From positions 8,693,642 to 8,757,641 of the forward strand of contig CAJINV010000001.1 of NCBI GenBank assembly GCA_905178155.1: a DNA stretch of 64,000 nucleotides, read 5' to 3'. The DNA comes from Amoebophrya sp. A120. Lineage: Eukaryota; Sar; Dinophyceae; Syndiniales; Amoebophryaceae. The notes beneath the pieces were generated by a model, which had not been told where the DNA came from, made no database searches, and saw only the letters and a list, made by a program, of their open reading frames with translations. Both the position numbers and the translations under genes were made by a program. This document shows, piece by piece, positions 9,909 to 21,562 of the stretch (position 1 is the first letter of the stretch; each line of letters begins with the position of its first letter).

Positions 9909-11672
9909 ATGAAGCTGAAGCTCTATTTGCCGCGCGTGCCGCTCCTTGTGGCTCAGCAAGTTGTGTTCTTGCAGTATGATGGTTCGATTTACCGTGGTGT
10001 GGAAGGAACCACGAAGACTACTGTTCCGAAACTGCGGGGGTCGTCCGCGCAGGACGAACTGGATGTCGATGTGGGAGCGGATCATGACGACGAAGAGAAA
10101 TATACGGCTCTGGACGGGGCGGATGAAGTAGTCTTTGGCAACACGGGGCCGCTGGCGGGCAGTGGTACCACGACCGCCGCGTTTCGTCTCGACGCTGCGG
10201 GTGATCATCACCTGGCGTTTCTGGAGCAGAACCAAGTGCACTTTTCGCAGCAGCTGCAGCAGCGAGAGGAAGCCTGGCAGGATGTGAAAGACTGGTTAGG
10301 GAGGAAAAAAGAGTGGGTGATGGAGCACTACCGGGACACGAAAGAGTGGGTGAAGGAGCACATGGGCATGCACAACCGCACCGAAACGCTCACGCGCTTT
10401 TTCAGTAAACTGGCTTCGCAGAAAAGCGTGCAGTGGACGACGACGATCAAGATGATGAAGGATCTGAATGTCACCTTCGGGGGACTGAACCTCGCCGCGT
10501 ACGGTGCCATGGCGGCGATGAACTTCCCCCCGGTGTCCCTCGGAGCGCTGGGGAAGTATGCCGGAAAATTTTTGCCGGCCGGTCTCGCGAAGTACATCGA
10601 CAAGGGGATCGAGTTGCTGCAGAAGCCTTCTCCCCCGAAAAAGCGAGGCATTTGCCGGACCAAGCGCACGTACTTCTCGGGGAATCCTAACCCGAAGTGC
10701 ATGGAGGCGGGATTCGGCCCCGCCGACATGAGCCCCGGCAGAGTGCTCTTGGCTGCGGTTGAAGATCACATTCCCTTTCTGAAGGCGGTCGAGGGGGACG
10801 AAGAGTTTACCGACGACCTGGAGAAGGTACAGTAATTTCACGCATGAATCTAAATCATGATCATCAGACATTATTGATTTGAGGTTTTGTCCTGTCTTAC
10901 TTTACCGAACTCCACTGTAGACAAAAATAAATAGAAGAAGTAGATGACAGGGATACCAAAACGATAAACATAAAACTAATGTTAAATTCGCACGCAGATC
11001 CGCTACACTCCATGCCGTCTGCCCAAGGGCATGAACAAGGAAGCCGGAGCCGGCGACCGTTGCGAAGGGCGCAGTGAAGTCCCCGCCTGGGAGCCCGCCG
11101 GAACGGAGCAGGAAACCGAGGAAACGAAAGAATTGCGCGCGGAGTGCTGTGTGTTTCTGCGACTGGGCACGTCCGACATGCTCAGCGATCTGAGGCGCAT
11201 CAAAGATCGGATACACGCCTTCGACACATCGAAGATCGACGACGAAGCCGCAGCAGAATTGGGACTGGCGAAGAAGCCCGAAGAGGGGAGCGACGAGGCG
11301 AAAAACCTGAACCACTTTCGGCTGTTCGAGTTTTTCGGCATTGCCTGGGTGTTTTTTGAGCACTTCATGCCGGACTACGCCACCGCGGGGCTGGACGCGC
11401 TGATCGCGTTGCTGCCGCCCCCGCTCAACACGCTGTCGTCGGTGGCGGAGACCGCCGCGGACATCTTCACGCCGTACTTCATGGAGCGCGCGGAGGGGTG
11501 GGCCGTCCGCTGGCGCCGCGAGAAAAAGCTGGTCCTCGACCCGGCGGCGGACCCCGAGGATCCGGCGGCGGATCCGGAAACGGACGACGAGCACCACCGG
11601 GAACTGGAGGAAAAGGAGGCCAGCCACGCGGAGGAGGCGGCGAAAGCGGACGGCAAGACAGGGTCCTCGTAG
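9909..11672 (+). CDS. Predicted secreted protein, two exons, unknown function
   Basis: Function not recognised. Exons 9909-10826 and 10998-11672 join in phase 0 across a 171-nt GT..AG intron (530 aa). The N-terminus (MKLKLYLPRVPLLVAQQVVFLQ) is signal-like. Next comes an acidic stretch, then a charged amphipathic region with repeated W-K-E spacing (DWLGRKKEWVMEHYRDTKEWVKEHMG, about residues 125-155), an Ala/Gly/Met-rich hydrophobic part, and in exon 2 a helical section (FRLFEFFGIAWVFFEHFMPDY). The tail is a Glu/Asp/Ala-rich repeat region (DPAADPEDPAADPE). The amphipathic K-E-W pattern resembles that in the gene at 12759-14034, so the two may be related secreted proteins. ATG 9909 is the first in-frame ATG. 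Confidence 0.55.
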
Positions 11673-12758
11673 AGGAGGAAGTGACTCGTGCTCGATCGGA
11701 GAGACGGAGGTGGTGCAGCTACAAGTACAACCCTCCGCTAAATTAATGGTGACAGTGAGAACAATATGACTATTGGTAGTTCCTTAATATCCGTCGTTGA
11801 TGTGCATCTTCCTCTTCGTTCAACTAGTACAAAAAATCTGTAAAGCAATGCGGAAGTAGTCGTGTTTTCTTGGTATCGAACAATCATCGTGTGCACTAAT
11901 ATCTGAATCTGAGTTAATCATCAAGAAAGAAGAAAAATATCTGTAGAAAAATGTAAAAGGGTCTGCTCCTCCACTCAGCTAAAGAGAAAAAGCAATTCGT
12001 TTTGAGTTTCGTCAGCTTTATCATTACAACTGTAAACCAAAAACGTACTGAATTCTAAAAGTGTTTGTTTCCCAGAAATTAGTCTAAGTAGATCTCAGCA
12101 GTGTTGCGTGCCACAGACGCCGACAGAAAACGAAAGTTGTAGTTTGTTTACCCGGCAGCATCCCCAGAATCTAGTAAATCAATAAATCCCCTGCACTATC
12201 AGTGTACCTACTTAATATGTATGATCGATATTTCCCCTGCCCTGCGACGGTGTCTGTACTTACTTACCAATCAGCTCCGTCGCCGTGCACTTCCTGGCGT
12301 TGATTCAATGATTCCACAACTCGTCATATCGAGCGTAGCGTGTTCAGAACAAGCAAATCAATAACCGTGATCGCTCGCAACGATGCGGGCGAGAGGAACG
12401 CCAACGAAGTACTACTTGACTCTCCTCCATGATCTGAGAGTTTGCAAGAACACGAAAAACTCTACGGGGGATGGCAGAGTGAGGACTGCAGTCATCATGC
12501 GCGGAGAGAGCCGGCACGGAGAGTCGTGGAGGGATTGGCGGGCACAATTTGCCGCCACAATTCGTCTTCAAAAACAACTGATACTTGTTTTAAGCAGGGT
12601 CTGGACCCTGGTTCTAGACATTATTTTAGAAATAACGCGTTGTTGTTCTTGTATCTGTGGTATCGCGGACCTCCGCAGTGTTGTATCTGTTTATATGTTG
12701 ATCTTGATCACCGTGTCCGCGTAGAGGTAGACGAAAATAAGTATTCATCTGCGGAACA
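11673..12758. other. Intergenic, 1.1 kb
   Basis: No supported gene. AT-rich with several homopolymer runs; no repeat or hairpin of note. Confidence 0.6.
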
Positions 12759-14034
12759 ATGAACGCGAAGGGTGTGTGCCTGCTCGCTTGCTGGGCGGCG
12801 TTCATGGTCGCCAAATGGACGCCGGCTGCTGCAATCGACGTGAAGAAACAGGCTGTGGCCGTCGACTACACCGCCGAAGCCAAGTATCGAAATGATAAAA
12901 GAAATAGCTGGGGAAACAAAAAATGAATTAGTACGGACTAGTAGAATGTTTGCATAGAAGGACGCCCGTTGGGGTCAGAATTTGATGTGAGCGATGCGAT
13001 GTTGTAGATAGCGGGTATGATTTTTTCTTCTTGTTTGGACCGCGCGCACAAGTACTTACTTCAGTGTAGGATGACAAATGTCTAAAAACGGAATGTGTGC
13101 TGCATGATCATGCAGCTTCTATTCGGGTGACGTCTCCCTTACGTTGCACTTTTATCATCTCATACTAAGGAGGAAGTCGAACAGGTGCAAGATGAAGTGT
13201 TGGGGTCGACGGCGGGTCAAGCGCAGGCGAAGCCGAAAGCATTTGTGCAGGCCGATCCGGCGACCGAGCCCGTTCCGGCACCTTCCGGTTCCGCACCCGA
13301 GACACCCGAGCAAGCACCGCCAGCTGCCAGTCCGGCACACGAGCCCGTGGAATCCCCCAGTAAACCTACACATACACGTGGTTCATTTAGTTTTCTACAC
13401 TTTTGTTCTACTTGTACTTCCGTCACGGCGTTGCATTGCATGAATGTAGAATCTTCATGTTATAACTGACACACATCCAGCGCTGTCTTGAACTTGAGCG
13501 AATTGGAATTGACATGCTTGATTCGGTTTTGGACAGTAGTTCCACTACTTCACTTCGACATTGATATAATTGATTTGCGAACCTAAAGACTATGTTGATT
13601 TTTCATTTGTGAAAGTGAATGCTTTTTGTTTCGTTCGCATAGGTTTCCGTTCCAGAGTTACCACTGGAGCAGGGCACGCATTCAACGCCACGAAGGAATG
13701 GGCGTACAACGTGTCGCAAAAGATGTACCAAAAGTACAACACCACCAGAGAGTACCTGAAAGAGAAGTTTTTTAACGTGACGAACGGCGTGAGAAATGCG
13801 GAACACGCAGCGGAGGAGAAATTGGAGCACATCAGCGACGCCACCAGGCAAGCTGCGCACCGAATCAGCAACGCCACCAGGAACGCCGCGCACAACCTCA
13901 ACGACGACATGCACGGGAATTATGCCCACGAGCACGTGGCGAGCACCACGGCCACACCGGCGGAGGAAGAATCTGCAGCACCGGCCGCAACGGAGGCCGC
14001 TGCGGCGCCGTCCGCGTCCCCGACCCCCGCGTAA
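12759..14034 (+). CDS. Secreted Ala/Pro/Glu-rich N-glycosylation-site protein, about three exons
   Basis: Function not recognised. ATG 12759 begins a clear signal peptide (MNAKGVCLLACWAAFMVAKW). Exon 1 probably ends near 12883 (GTATCG donor). A second exon starts at one of the AG sites at 13169-13184 and ends at 13359, encoding a Pro/Ala/Glu-rich segment. The 283-nt GT..AG intron 13360-13642 joins in phase to the last exon, 13643-14034. That exon encodes a helical segment with several N-x-T/S sites (FNATKEW, YNTTREY, FNVTNG, SNATRNAAHN) and then an Ala/Pro/Thr/Glu tail. The first intron does not close in phase with the best canonical sites, so its ends are uncertain; a small missed exon or a non-canonical site is possible. 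Confidence 0.5.
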
Positions 14035-14990
14035 GAATCAATCGTGATGCTTTTTTCATGGCACTTTCCTTTGCCGCGCGTGGTGGGCTGCTCTGGAACC
14101 GCTTCAAGGAAACTTATGAAGTAGAAAAAACCCGGTTGCGGGCTGCAGTTTTTACACACTATTTTTTTCAACCTAAACGCAAACCAGTAACAGATCGCAA
14201 TTAGTTACATTTGATGTACACGCATAGTCGATGGAACGCCGAGCGCAAAACGCGATGTACGTCAACTTTTTTCATGAATGATTTTGTGCTTTCGACGCAC
14301 CTGTATGATAGAACTCGAAATGCAAGAAATCTGCACTGTGAGATGACAGCGACTTTCGTTTGCCTCACCTAGTTTTCGAAGAAAACAAGACGATGAGACC
14401 GGAAAAAAACAATCTTCTGCCGCTGGCAATGCAGACAACAGTAGATAATAAATGACGAGCAGAGGCAGACCACCACTCAAAAGCAAAACACGACAATCAG
14501 TTTTGAAGGAAAACGAAAAAAATTTCTGTGAACTTTCCGGCACATGAAGAGACTACTCTCGAGGTCGAGACAAGAAGGCTTCGTCGTGTCGCAAATACGA
14601 GGTGAATCGTTCATCGACTGATGTTCCCCCTTTGTTTTCTGACTGGCTCTTATTGTGTTTTCAATAGGAAGAACATTGACGAGACGAACCGAAATAAACG
14701 TGTAGAGAGCGGCTCCACTGGTTCATGTGTCTGTACAGTGTGAATAACGACCAGGAAAAATATCTCACTCGCAGTGAGACGTCCCTCCAAGAAACTCGAT
14801 ATCTAATATATTCATATGTAGTTTGTCGACGTGTTTCTGTTTTCTGTGATGTACGGATCTGATTGTTCTTTACCTCGTGAAATGTGAATGCGTCACCTGT
14901 TCAAGTCCATTCCGACTCGACCCGGACGATTTAGGTGCTGCTGTTTAGTCTGACGGTAGAGGTTGTAGAAAAAGAAACGCGAACGCGAAG
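14035..14990. other. Intergenic, about 950 bp
   Basis: No gene, repeat or structured element that I can support. Confidence 0.6.
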
Positions 14991-15367
14991 ATGAAGCGCT
15001 TGATCTGTGGGGCTGCTGGCCTCGCGGCCGCTGCGTTCGGTGGGGGACTTATCCTAGAGGTGTTTGGGGCAAAGCCGGTGAAGAATGTGCTGCAGGACGA
15101 CGGCAAGCAGACAGGGACAGTCCAGATGAACCGCACCTCCTTGAAAAAGTACTTAGCTTTTACAAGATTATACTTCAACTGCTTGCTCATGCTCTGCATT
15201 TTTGTCGTGCAGCCCGCTGACAGAAGACATGCGTGGGGATGATAATAGGGTTTATGACTACTACGTAGTGAAAGAAGGCTCACGTCCTTACAAATGAAAA
15301 AAACAGGAACAAAAAGGCGGCGTCCGCCACGCCTGTGAAGCCCGTTGGAGGGCCGGTGAAGCGCTGA
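14991..15367 (+). CDS. Small single-pass membrane or signal-anchored protein (72 aa)
   Basis: Exon 1 (14991-15148) ends in phase 2 at a GTACTT donor and joins exon 2 (15307-15367) after an AACAG acceptor. The split codon becomes Lys and the total is exactly 73 codons including stop. The protein starts with an Ala/Gly-rich hydrophobic segment (LICGAAGLAAAAFGGGLILEVFG, about residues 4-26) and ends in a basic Lys/Pro tail (VKPVGGPVKR). It contains one N-x-T site. No family is recognised; a small organelle-membrane protein is possible. Exact frame closure across the intron is the main evidence that it is real. Confidence 0.55.
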
Positions 15368-16913
15368 CGTAAGGCCAACGGAAAGTCTAGCTGAGACAAC
15401 CGCTAAGCGGTGGTATTTCGATAAGAAAGTAGGATGCTATGCTTGCAACTACAACGTGTTTTTCAAGATACAAGATAACTGTTGTAGCAGGTTCCGGCGG
15501 GATTGCTTATAGTAATAAAAATGTCGTGCATCAGGTGCTCCATCATGGTCCCATTTCCCATGGCGCCTTTGCTTCCCACTCGCAACGAGAGGGTGGACCA
15601 AGTGCTACATCAGCTGCTGATTATCCTTTTACCCTTGTATTGTCACTTATTTCTATTTTTCGAATGCGATGCCACTGACGACAACGTCTGCCTCTACCAT
15701 GGACCGGTCGAGATGAAATTTCGACCAAGCAGTCGCAACAAAGTGATTAAGATTATGCATGCTTGTTTACGAAGACAACGATATACTAATATTTATTAGG
15801 GAAGACGCCTACAGTGTTGCTACATCACGGTTGATACGTTCGAGACCAACTACTGGTCGATTAGTTAAGGAATTCGCTTTTCCTTCTTGTGGGACGTGCC
15901 GCAGGGCAAGCTCGTAGCCGACGTCTGATTTCTACCTACTAGGTTTCTTTTCCATTACAAGATGAGGCGTTGCGTTGGATAATAGTCGCATTGTTTTGTT
16001 GCTGGTATGAGCGCTTGCGTTGGCCAGGTACAGATGTTTCTCTATCTTTTCAGATTTGTGACCTTTTTTATATTTACTGTGTTACGGTTACGGTAACGGT
16101 TTCTCTTTCTGTTTCTACCTTGGAGTAGAGAACGCAAACTTGTTGCTCCGGGACTTTTTTTTCCGTTTACAAAACTTGTTGAGAACCACACTTGTTGAGA
16201 TGATTTACAAATTGAAATCCATAGTTAAATAGCAACGATGAAGATCTCTTTTATTGGTCAGGAAAGGGGGAACTCAATACAAAGAGTTAGTAGTGGTCAA
16301 CGCTGTGATTTCTCATTACTGGTTGCACTCCCTGTCCCTGTGTACCAGTACCAAGGTGTTGACTGAGAGGACGCAGATCATGTTGGTGCTAGAAGAGCGT
16401 GTAGTAACGTAGAGAGTTGTGGTGAGGATTTGGATTTCTTGCACTTGGCAAATTCAGGCCTGAGTGAGATCGTTCGGCTCACCGAAAAATGGAAATGAGG
16501 AGGATCCTGCTTCTACTAGCGGAAAATCTGTCAGAGATCCGCAGACAAAGGCTCGGCTCGCGCTGAGGATCATAGGAAAAGGAGATTCGGGGCGAATCCT
16601 TTTCGTAGCCCACGAGGAGCAAGGAAGCTCGGGAGTGATTTCCGAGTAACATCCTTAGTCAATATTGCCATTCTGCACTCGCCTTTTTCATGAAGCGCCA
16701 CGATATATTATCACAGATATTATGTTGCTCGTCAAATCGAACTCACCGTTTTATTTTAATTCTTCCAGGGAGCATGCTGGCCTTGGCCATATCGACATGA
16801 GAACTTGTTGGTAGAGAACGAGCCGAGCACAGATATCTCCATAGCCTCTAAGTTGGTATAGATATGCAGCATCAGTGGTGACGCGAACCAATACTATAGA
16901 AATCGAACCAATT
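15368..16913. other. Intergenic, 1.5 kb
   Basis: No supported gene. A short inverted motif (ttacggttacggtaacggt) lies near 16083-16101. The open frame at 16464-16649 is too short and featureless to call. Confidence 0.6.
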
Positions 16914-18068
16914 ATGGCGATTGACAGGGAAGTGCAGCCGCAGCCCTGCGTTGTTGCCCTCGATGGGCTCTCCGATAACGCTGAAGCGAGAAAGGGGGAA
17001 GCGCAGCAGAAACGTTTTGAAGTAGATGAAGTTGTTGAAAACGATACCAATTCAGATGCCAGTAGCGACGCTCCCTTCGACTTGTTCGCAGAAGATGTCG
17101 ACGCGGCGGCAAATGAGGCTGACTCCTACACACACACAGAAATAATCAGTGCGGACGGACCGCAGTTAGGTGTTGCGAGTCTGGGGATGATTGACGACGT
17201 TCGGCATGCAAAGGAAATAAACCAAAACAGTAGCGGCCCGCTCTCTGGAAGTAGATCATCTTCACCAAGATGCAGTACAGCACGAGACAACCTCGCTACT
17301 GATGACAATCGCCGCGACGCGCTATCGTTGTCGCTCCGCATTAACCCGTCCCGTTCTTACGTGTGGCCGTCCGCGCGGCTCCTCGCGGAGTTTCTGCTTC
17401 AAAACCCAGCTGTGTGCGCGGGCCAGCGGGTTGTCGAGCTCGGGTGCGGACTAGGGCTCCCCTCTTTCGCGGCCGCCGCCTGCGGGGCCGCGTACGTCCT
17501 CGCGACCGACTTTTGCGAGAGGTACCTGCGGACGTTGGAGGCCGTGCGAAGTGTGAATGGGAAGTTTTCTGCGCGGCAGCTCGACACCCAACGGGTGGAT
17601 TGGTTCGACGCACTGAACCGGGAAAGGAAGCTTGCAGAACAGCATTATGATGAGGATCAGGCCGAGGATGAACAGGGGTTCGAGTGGAAGAGGCAAAGCG
17701 ATGAAAATAATAGTAGTACGTCGACCTCCACTCCCTGCAAGGTCACCGAGATGAGACGCCTACACGAAACTTTTTCTGCCTTCGACGTTTGTCTGTGCGC
17801 CGACGTGAACTACAACCCAAACACGGTGGAAGCGCTTCGCGCCACCGTCCGGGCCTCCGGAGCCGAGGTGGTGGTTTTGATTTCGCGGGAACGACGGGCC
17901 GGGTTCGACGACTTCGCGGAGTGTCTGCGCGAGGATTTCGAAATGTGCTTGCTGGATCGCTGTCCGGTCGTTTCCACACAGCACCAAATCGGCACCACCG
18001 AGGACGAACGTCACAGCCTCTTTCTATTTGCAGGCAGGCGAGTAAAGAGTGTCAAAAACAAAATTTAG
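16914..18068 (+). CDS. Family-16 (METTL21/FAM86-type) SAM-dependent methyltransferase
   Basis: 384 aa, single exon. The first 140 or so residues are acidic and Ser/Asn-rich without a domain. The C-terminal domain has the order seen in Methyltransf_16 enzymes: YVWPSARLLAEFLL before motif I, then VVELGCGLGLPSFAAA (SAM-binding loop, about residues 173-188), VLATDF (post-I acidic residue), CLCADVNYNP in the motif IV position, and VVVLISRERR in the following strand. Known members methylate lysines in proteins such as chaperones or elongation factors; the substrate here cannot be read from sequence. The acidic insert between VDWFDALN and TFSAFD is longer than usual. ATG 16914 is the first in-frame ATG. 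Confidence 0.75.
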   Translation: MAIDREVQPQPCVVALDGLSDNAEARKGEAQQKRFEVDEVVENDTNSDASSDAPFDLFAEDVDAAANEADSYTHTEIISADGPQLGVASLGMIDDVRHAKEINQNSSGPLSGSRSSSPRCSTARDNLATDDNRRDALSLSLRINPSRSYVWPSARLLAEFLLQNPAVCAGQRVVELGCGLGLPSFAAAACGAAYVLATDFCERYLRTLEAVRSVNGKFSARQLDTQRVDWFDALNRERKLAEQHYDEDQAEDEQGFEWKRQSDENNSSTSTSTPCKVTEMRRLHETFSAFDVCLCADVNYNPNTVEALRATVRASGAEVVVLISRERRAGFDDFAECLREDFEMCLLDRCPVVSTQHQIGTTEDERHSLFLFAGRRVKSVKNKI

Positions 18069-18794
18069 GACGCTTGGAGTATTGATCAAACATGCAGCGA
18101 CATTGAGTTTTTACCTCATAGTAAGTAAGTACTTAAAGTACTTACTTACTCTCTTGCTTACTTACTTACGCGATATATCTGGACGAAGTTATAAAAAAAA
18201 ACCAAAACAAGAAGGAATCAATGTAAGCTGCAGCTGGATTCTGCATGGATGTTCGTAGTTTCCAAGAAGACTACTGCAGGGATACGCTTCAAACTGATCC
18301 GGACAACAACTTCTGGATCGATTGGCTAGGAGAAGCCTTGGAGCGACGATGAGAGCTACAACATATCATTGGCTACGAAAGGGCTTTTGGTAGCACGGTC
18401 CATGTGAAGTTCAGAGCAGGATATACACTATAATGTCGTCCAACATCGAGTGAGGCTGCTTCTCGCCTGTCGTTTCTGCAACATCAGCGCATGTAAGAGG
18501 ACAAATTTACGTGCTTCTACTTTCTTATTTGTCCTACAGGTCCTTACATAGACAAGCACTGGTATATGATTTATGGTCAACATGATACGGAGATTGCAAC
18601 ATAGTAGCTCTCTTAAAGCTGAAAATCAATTTTGTCGCGGATCATAATGCCTCCCCCCGTCTCGTGTGTCGTTACCCTTACCGCTTTCCTAGTCGGTGGT
18701 CAGACTGGGCCTGGTTCCAGATTGGCGGGGCGCAAGCAGTGCCTCATGAACAAACGTGTTGGCAGTAGCATGGCGTCCTAAGAATAGCAGCACG
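18069..18794. other. Intergenic, 0.7 kb, contains a perfect palindrome
   Basis: No gene seen. It holds a 15-bp-arm inverted repeat (listed separately) and further CTTACTTAC copies to about 18170. Confidence 0.6.
18120..18150. repeat. Perfect inverted repeat, 15-bp arms, GTAAGT/ACTTAC units
   Basis: Two arms built from GTAAGTAAGTACTT and its complement flank a single central A. A second run of CTTACTTAC follows at about 18155-18170. It could form a hairpin or cruciform. It may be a simple tetranucleotide repeat that inverted; no function is evident. Confidence 0.6.
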
Positions 18795-21562
18795 ATGATG
18801 TGGCGAAAAATACCGAAGGGCACGTGGATCATTGGGTCTTGCTTAGCCCGCTTCTTCATGTCCCTCTGCCTCACATTGTGCTTGCCGTTTTACTTATTTG
18901 CGCGGATGAACCTCCACGGAGGAGGAGGGCGGTATCGGGCCAGTATTTTTGCTGCAGCCGAGATTGCAGTCCATGACGCATCCTTCGAGCAATTATCACG
19001 AGCGCCAGCGACACAAGACAGCACGCCTGCAAGCTCGGAAAGAAATGACTGGACGCCACAGCAAGTCATTGGCACCATCTTCGACGTGCTACGTGAGAAG
19101 AAGCAGACGGAGCGCAGGACTTCCAAAAAAAAGGAAGCAGCGGGCAGTTTCGAAAACAATAGGAGAACACACCCACCAGAAGACCCTTTAGCGCAGGAGC
19201 AGAGTTCCTGGTCGGGGTCGTCGTGGTGGTCATTAGCTGGTGTCGATTCCGGAGCTGTTTCGCGTCCTGCTGCACAGCTGCAGCAGCTACCGCGAGCTCT
19301 ACAATTAGCCATGAGTGAATGCGCCCCGGGCAACACGGTGAATAGTTGCTTGACTGATCACTGCACTCGATACGCAGACCGGACCCACTGCCTGGAAAAC
19401 GGGGGCGCGGACCGAGATTGTTGTGCGTTGGCGGGCACTGGCAGTTGCAAGAACACCACGGCGGCCAAATTTGTACAGATTCGGGCAAACAATCGGGAAA
19501 ACGTCTGTAACACAGGGGTGCGGGCCATCTCCACCTGCTGCATTCCCGAAGCCACCATTCTTTCGGGGGCCTACGTGGTGACTGCGGAGGACCGGGCGCG
19601 ACCGGTGTCCCGGTCGGACCGCTTGACGTGCAACGACGAGTGGTGCCGATCGCCCGGCTTGGCCCCCGCGCAATACGACTGCTGGGCGGGGTCCTCGCGC
19701 GAGGCCTGCGACTGTGACCAGGGCAAAGCGAAGCTGACGGGGCTGACCTCGGAGTACGGAGGGGACAAGTACTACAGCTACACCTGCTGTTTGGGCGACG
19801 ACTCCTCCCTATCAAATGCAAAAATGTCTGGGTCTGGGAGGATGGTGGAACTTGTCGTGCTAAATCTGAATCATGCAAGAAATCTGTGCTGCGTGATTAC
19901 CAACAGCCGTCATTTTTTACCAAGTTGAGAGGGAATTTCTCATGCAGGATAGGCATGCACATGCTAGAGATCTCACAGAGTTTGTTATGCTAGGCGCTGC
20001 ATTCCAGACCTCATGAGTCATAGAAAACCTGCATGACAAACCGTAGGGAACAGTCGTGCTCGATAATCAAAGCGACATAGAGTACAGATTCGGTTATTCG
20101 TGTTAGGCCGTAGAAGGTTGCCACGTCGTTAGCGCAAGGTTTTGACTAGGTATGAAAGAAATTAAAACATGGGAGAAAAAAGCACAACAATGATACCAGC
20201 ACCTCCCCAATGAAGGGGAGGTGTGTGCATGCTATTCCTTTTTTACCATTCCAAAGACTTAGGCCGTTCTTTTTTTCTTGAAATGGGGGAAGTCCTAGTA
20301 TGAAGTCCTAGTTAAGACACATATGCATAAGCTGCTCCAGGTCAGGGCAACTATCACAGACAAAAGTGCAGATGGAGCATGGGTGTTCTACTTGTGTGAA
20401 CTGTGATAGGCCGTGGCTGCAGGTTTCCGACTACCAAAAGACTCTGAATGCGCGGCACTAAACATTCAGGCGGGTAACAACATCTGCTATGTGATACGTA
20501 TTCTGAGAAAGTCTCTCGCTGCATTTTCGAATGTGAAGCTATGTATGAGCACTGGCTTGGAATAGCAGATATGTATGAAGATTAATGTGATGAAAAATAT
20601 GAAGTGTCTTAACAAAAGAAGGACGTGACTTCTTTTCATATTTGGGGATCTAAAGAGAAGGAAAGGGCTCACGATGCTACCTATATACAGGAGCAGCTAA
20701 ACAGGACTGAAGGGCTGGACGGGACAGGTACTGACGTCGAAGCGCTCTGCGCCTGAGACGTCACACATAGCAACAGAGATCAAACGGGCGCCGCGATACA
20801 TAAACGTGCCGATGTTGCTATCTGGGACAGACATGCAGTCGCATCGCACAACCGGGAGAAAGTAGTTTTTTTTGCATGTGGGTAGCCGTGTATAGAGGCC
20901 GAAATCCCCTCCCGCATTCAAAAAAAAAAAAAAAACCTGCATGACAAACCTGGCAATCTTCCAGACCCAGACATTTTTACAGTTGATACTCCCTGGTCGG
21001 CCGAGAGTGCGGGGACTTCAGTGAGCTGCCGGTGTGGGCAGTGCTTATCATCATCCTAGCCGTAATGTGCCTATGCTGCGGCACGTGCGCGGTTATCTTC
21101 TGCGTCTGTTGCCGCCAACAGAACCAAAATCCTCCGGGGCACACATATTACAACACGGGGGCCCAGCCACAGGTGGTGTACGGTGCGGGGCAGCAGCAAA
21201 TGATGATGCAGCACCAGCAACAAGCTTTCGGCGGACCATCTTCGTACGGGCCGCCTCCACCTGGAGGAATGCAGTACCAGACGTACGCAGGCTATCATGC
21301 TCCAGGAGGGCCTGGCAGCGGCCAGCCCCCGATGGTGATGTACCAGATGAACAACGCGCAACCCGTGATAGGGCCGGACGGGCAATTGCTATATCCCATG
21401 CAGCAACAGCCGCAGCCAGAGGGCGGCGCGTTTTTTCCTCCGGTAGGCAGTGGTGGCGGCAGTGGTGCCGAACAGCCTGGCCTGGTAACACACGGCAGGC
21501 CTGTGTCCTCCGATCAGCAGCCAAGAGGCCCCATCGTCGTAGAAATGAACCGCAAGTATTGA
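18795..21562 (+). CDS. Cys-rich membrane protein with Gln/Pro/Gly-rich tail, one introner
   Basis: Exons 18795-19809 and 20994-21562 give 527 aa after removal of an introner of 1184 nt. The N-terminus is a long hydrophobic signal-anchor (WIIGSCLARFFMSLCLTLCLPFYLF). A low-complexity region is followed by a Cys-rich ectodomain of about 180 residues with repeated C..C..CC spacing (DHCTRYADRTHC, DRDCC; then NDEWC, DCWAG, CDCDQG, YTCCLG). After the introner the frame continues with VGRECGDF, then a strong membrane helix (VWAVLIIILAVMCLCCGTCAVIFCVCC) and a cytosolic Gln/Pro/Gly tail rich in Tyr. A surface adhesion-type or receptor-like protein is plausible; no named domain is recognised. The frame closes exactly only when the introner plus one copy of its CTCCC duplication is removed. 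Confidence 0.7.
19810..20993 (+). mobile_element. Introner 1 (TIR family 1), carries a nested retroposon
   Basis: The element spans 19810-20988. TIRs begin TATCAAATGCAAAAATGTCT and end with the complement of TATCAACTGTAAAAATGTCT. The TSD is CTCCC at 19805-19809 and 20989-20993. Removing the element plus one TSD joins TCC TCC C|TG GTC in frame. Without the internal insertion it would be about 271 bp, close to the other family-1 members. Confidence 0.9.
20043..20935. mobile_element. Poly(A) retroposon nested inside introner 1
   Basis: A block of about 890 bp is flanked by identical copies of AAAACCTGCATGACAAACC (20024-20042 and 20932-20950). It ends in a run of 16 A (20920-20935). Long direct repeats plus a 3' poly(A) are the marks of target-primed reverse transcription. 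No reverse transcriptase or other clear ORF is inside, so it is a non-autonomous element or a processed RNA copy. A perfect hairpin (CACCTCCCC / GGGGAGGTG) lies at 20200-20223. Confidence 0.75.

Noticed and set aside
10902-11627. 241-codon minus-strand ORF
   Set aside because: Antisense to exon 2 of the secreted protein gene, whose two exons join in phase; composition is Arg-rich shadow type.
20041-20048. CCGTAG at the retroposon 5' end as a spliced-leader relic
   Set aside because: Only six bases match the start of the dinoflagellate spliced leader and two of them belong to the direct repeat; too weak.
20697-20942. Minus-strand ORF inside the nested retroposon
   Set aside because: It starts in the poly(A)/direct repeat and has no reverse-transcriptase or other motif.
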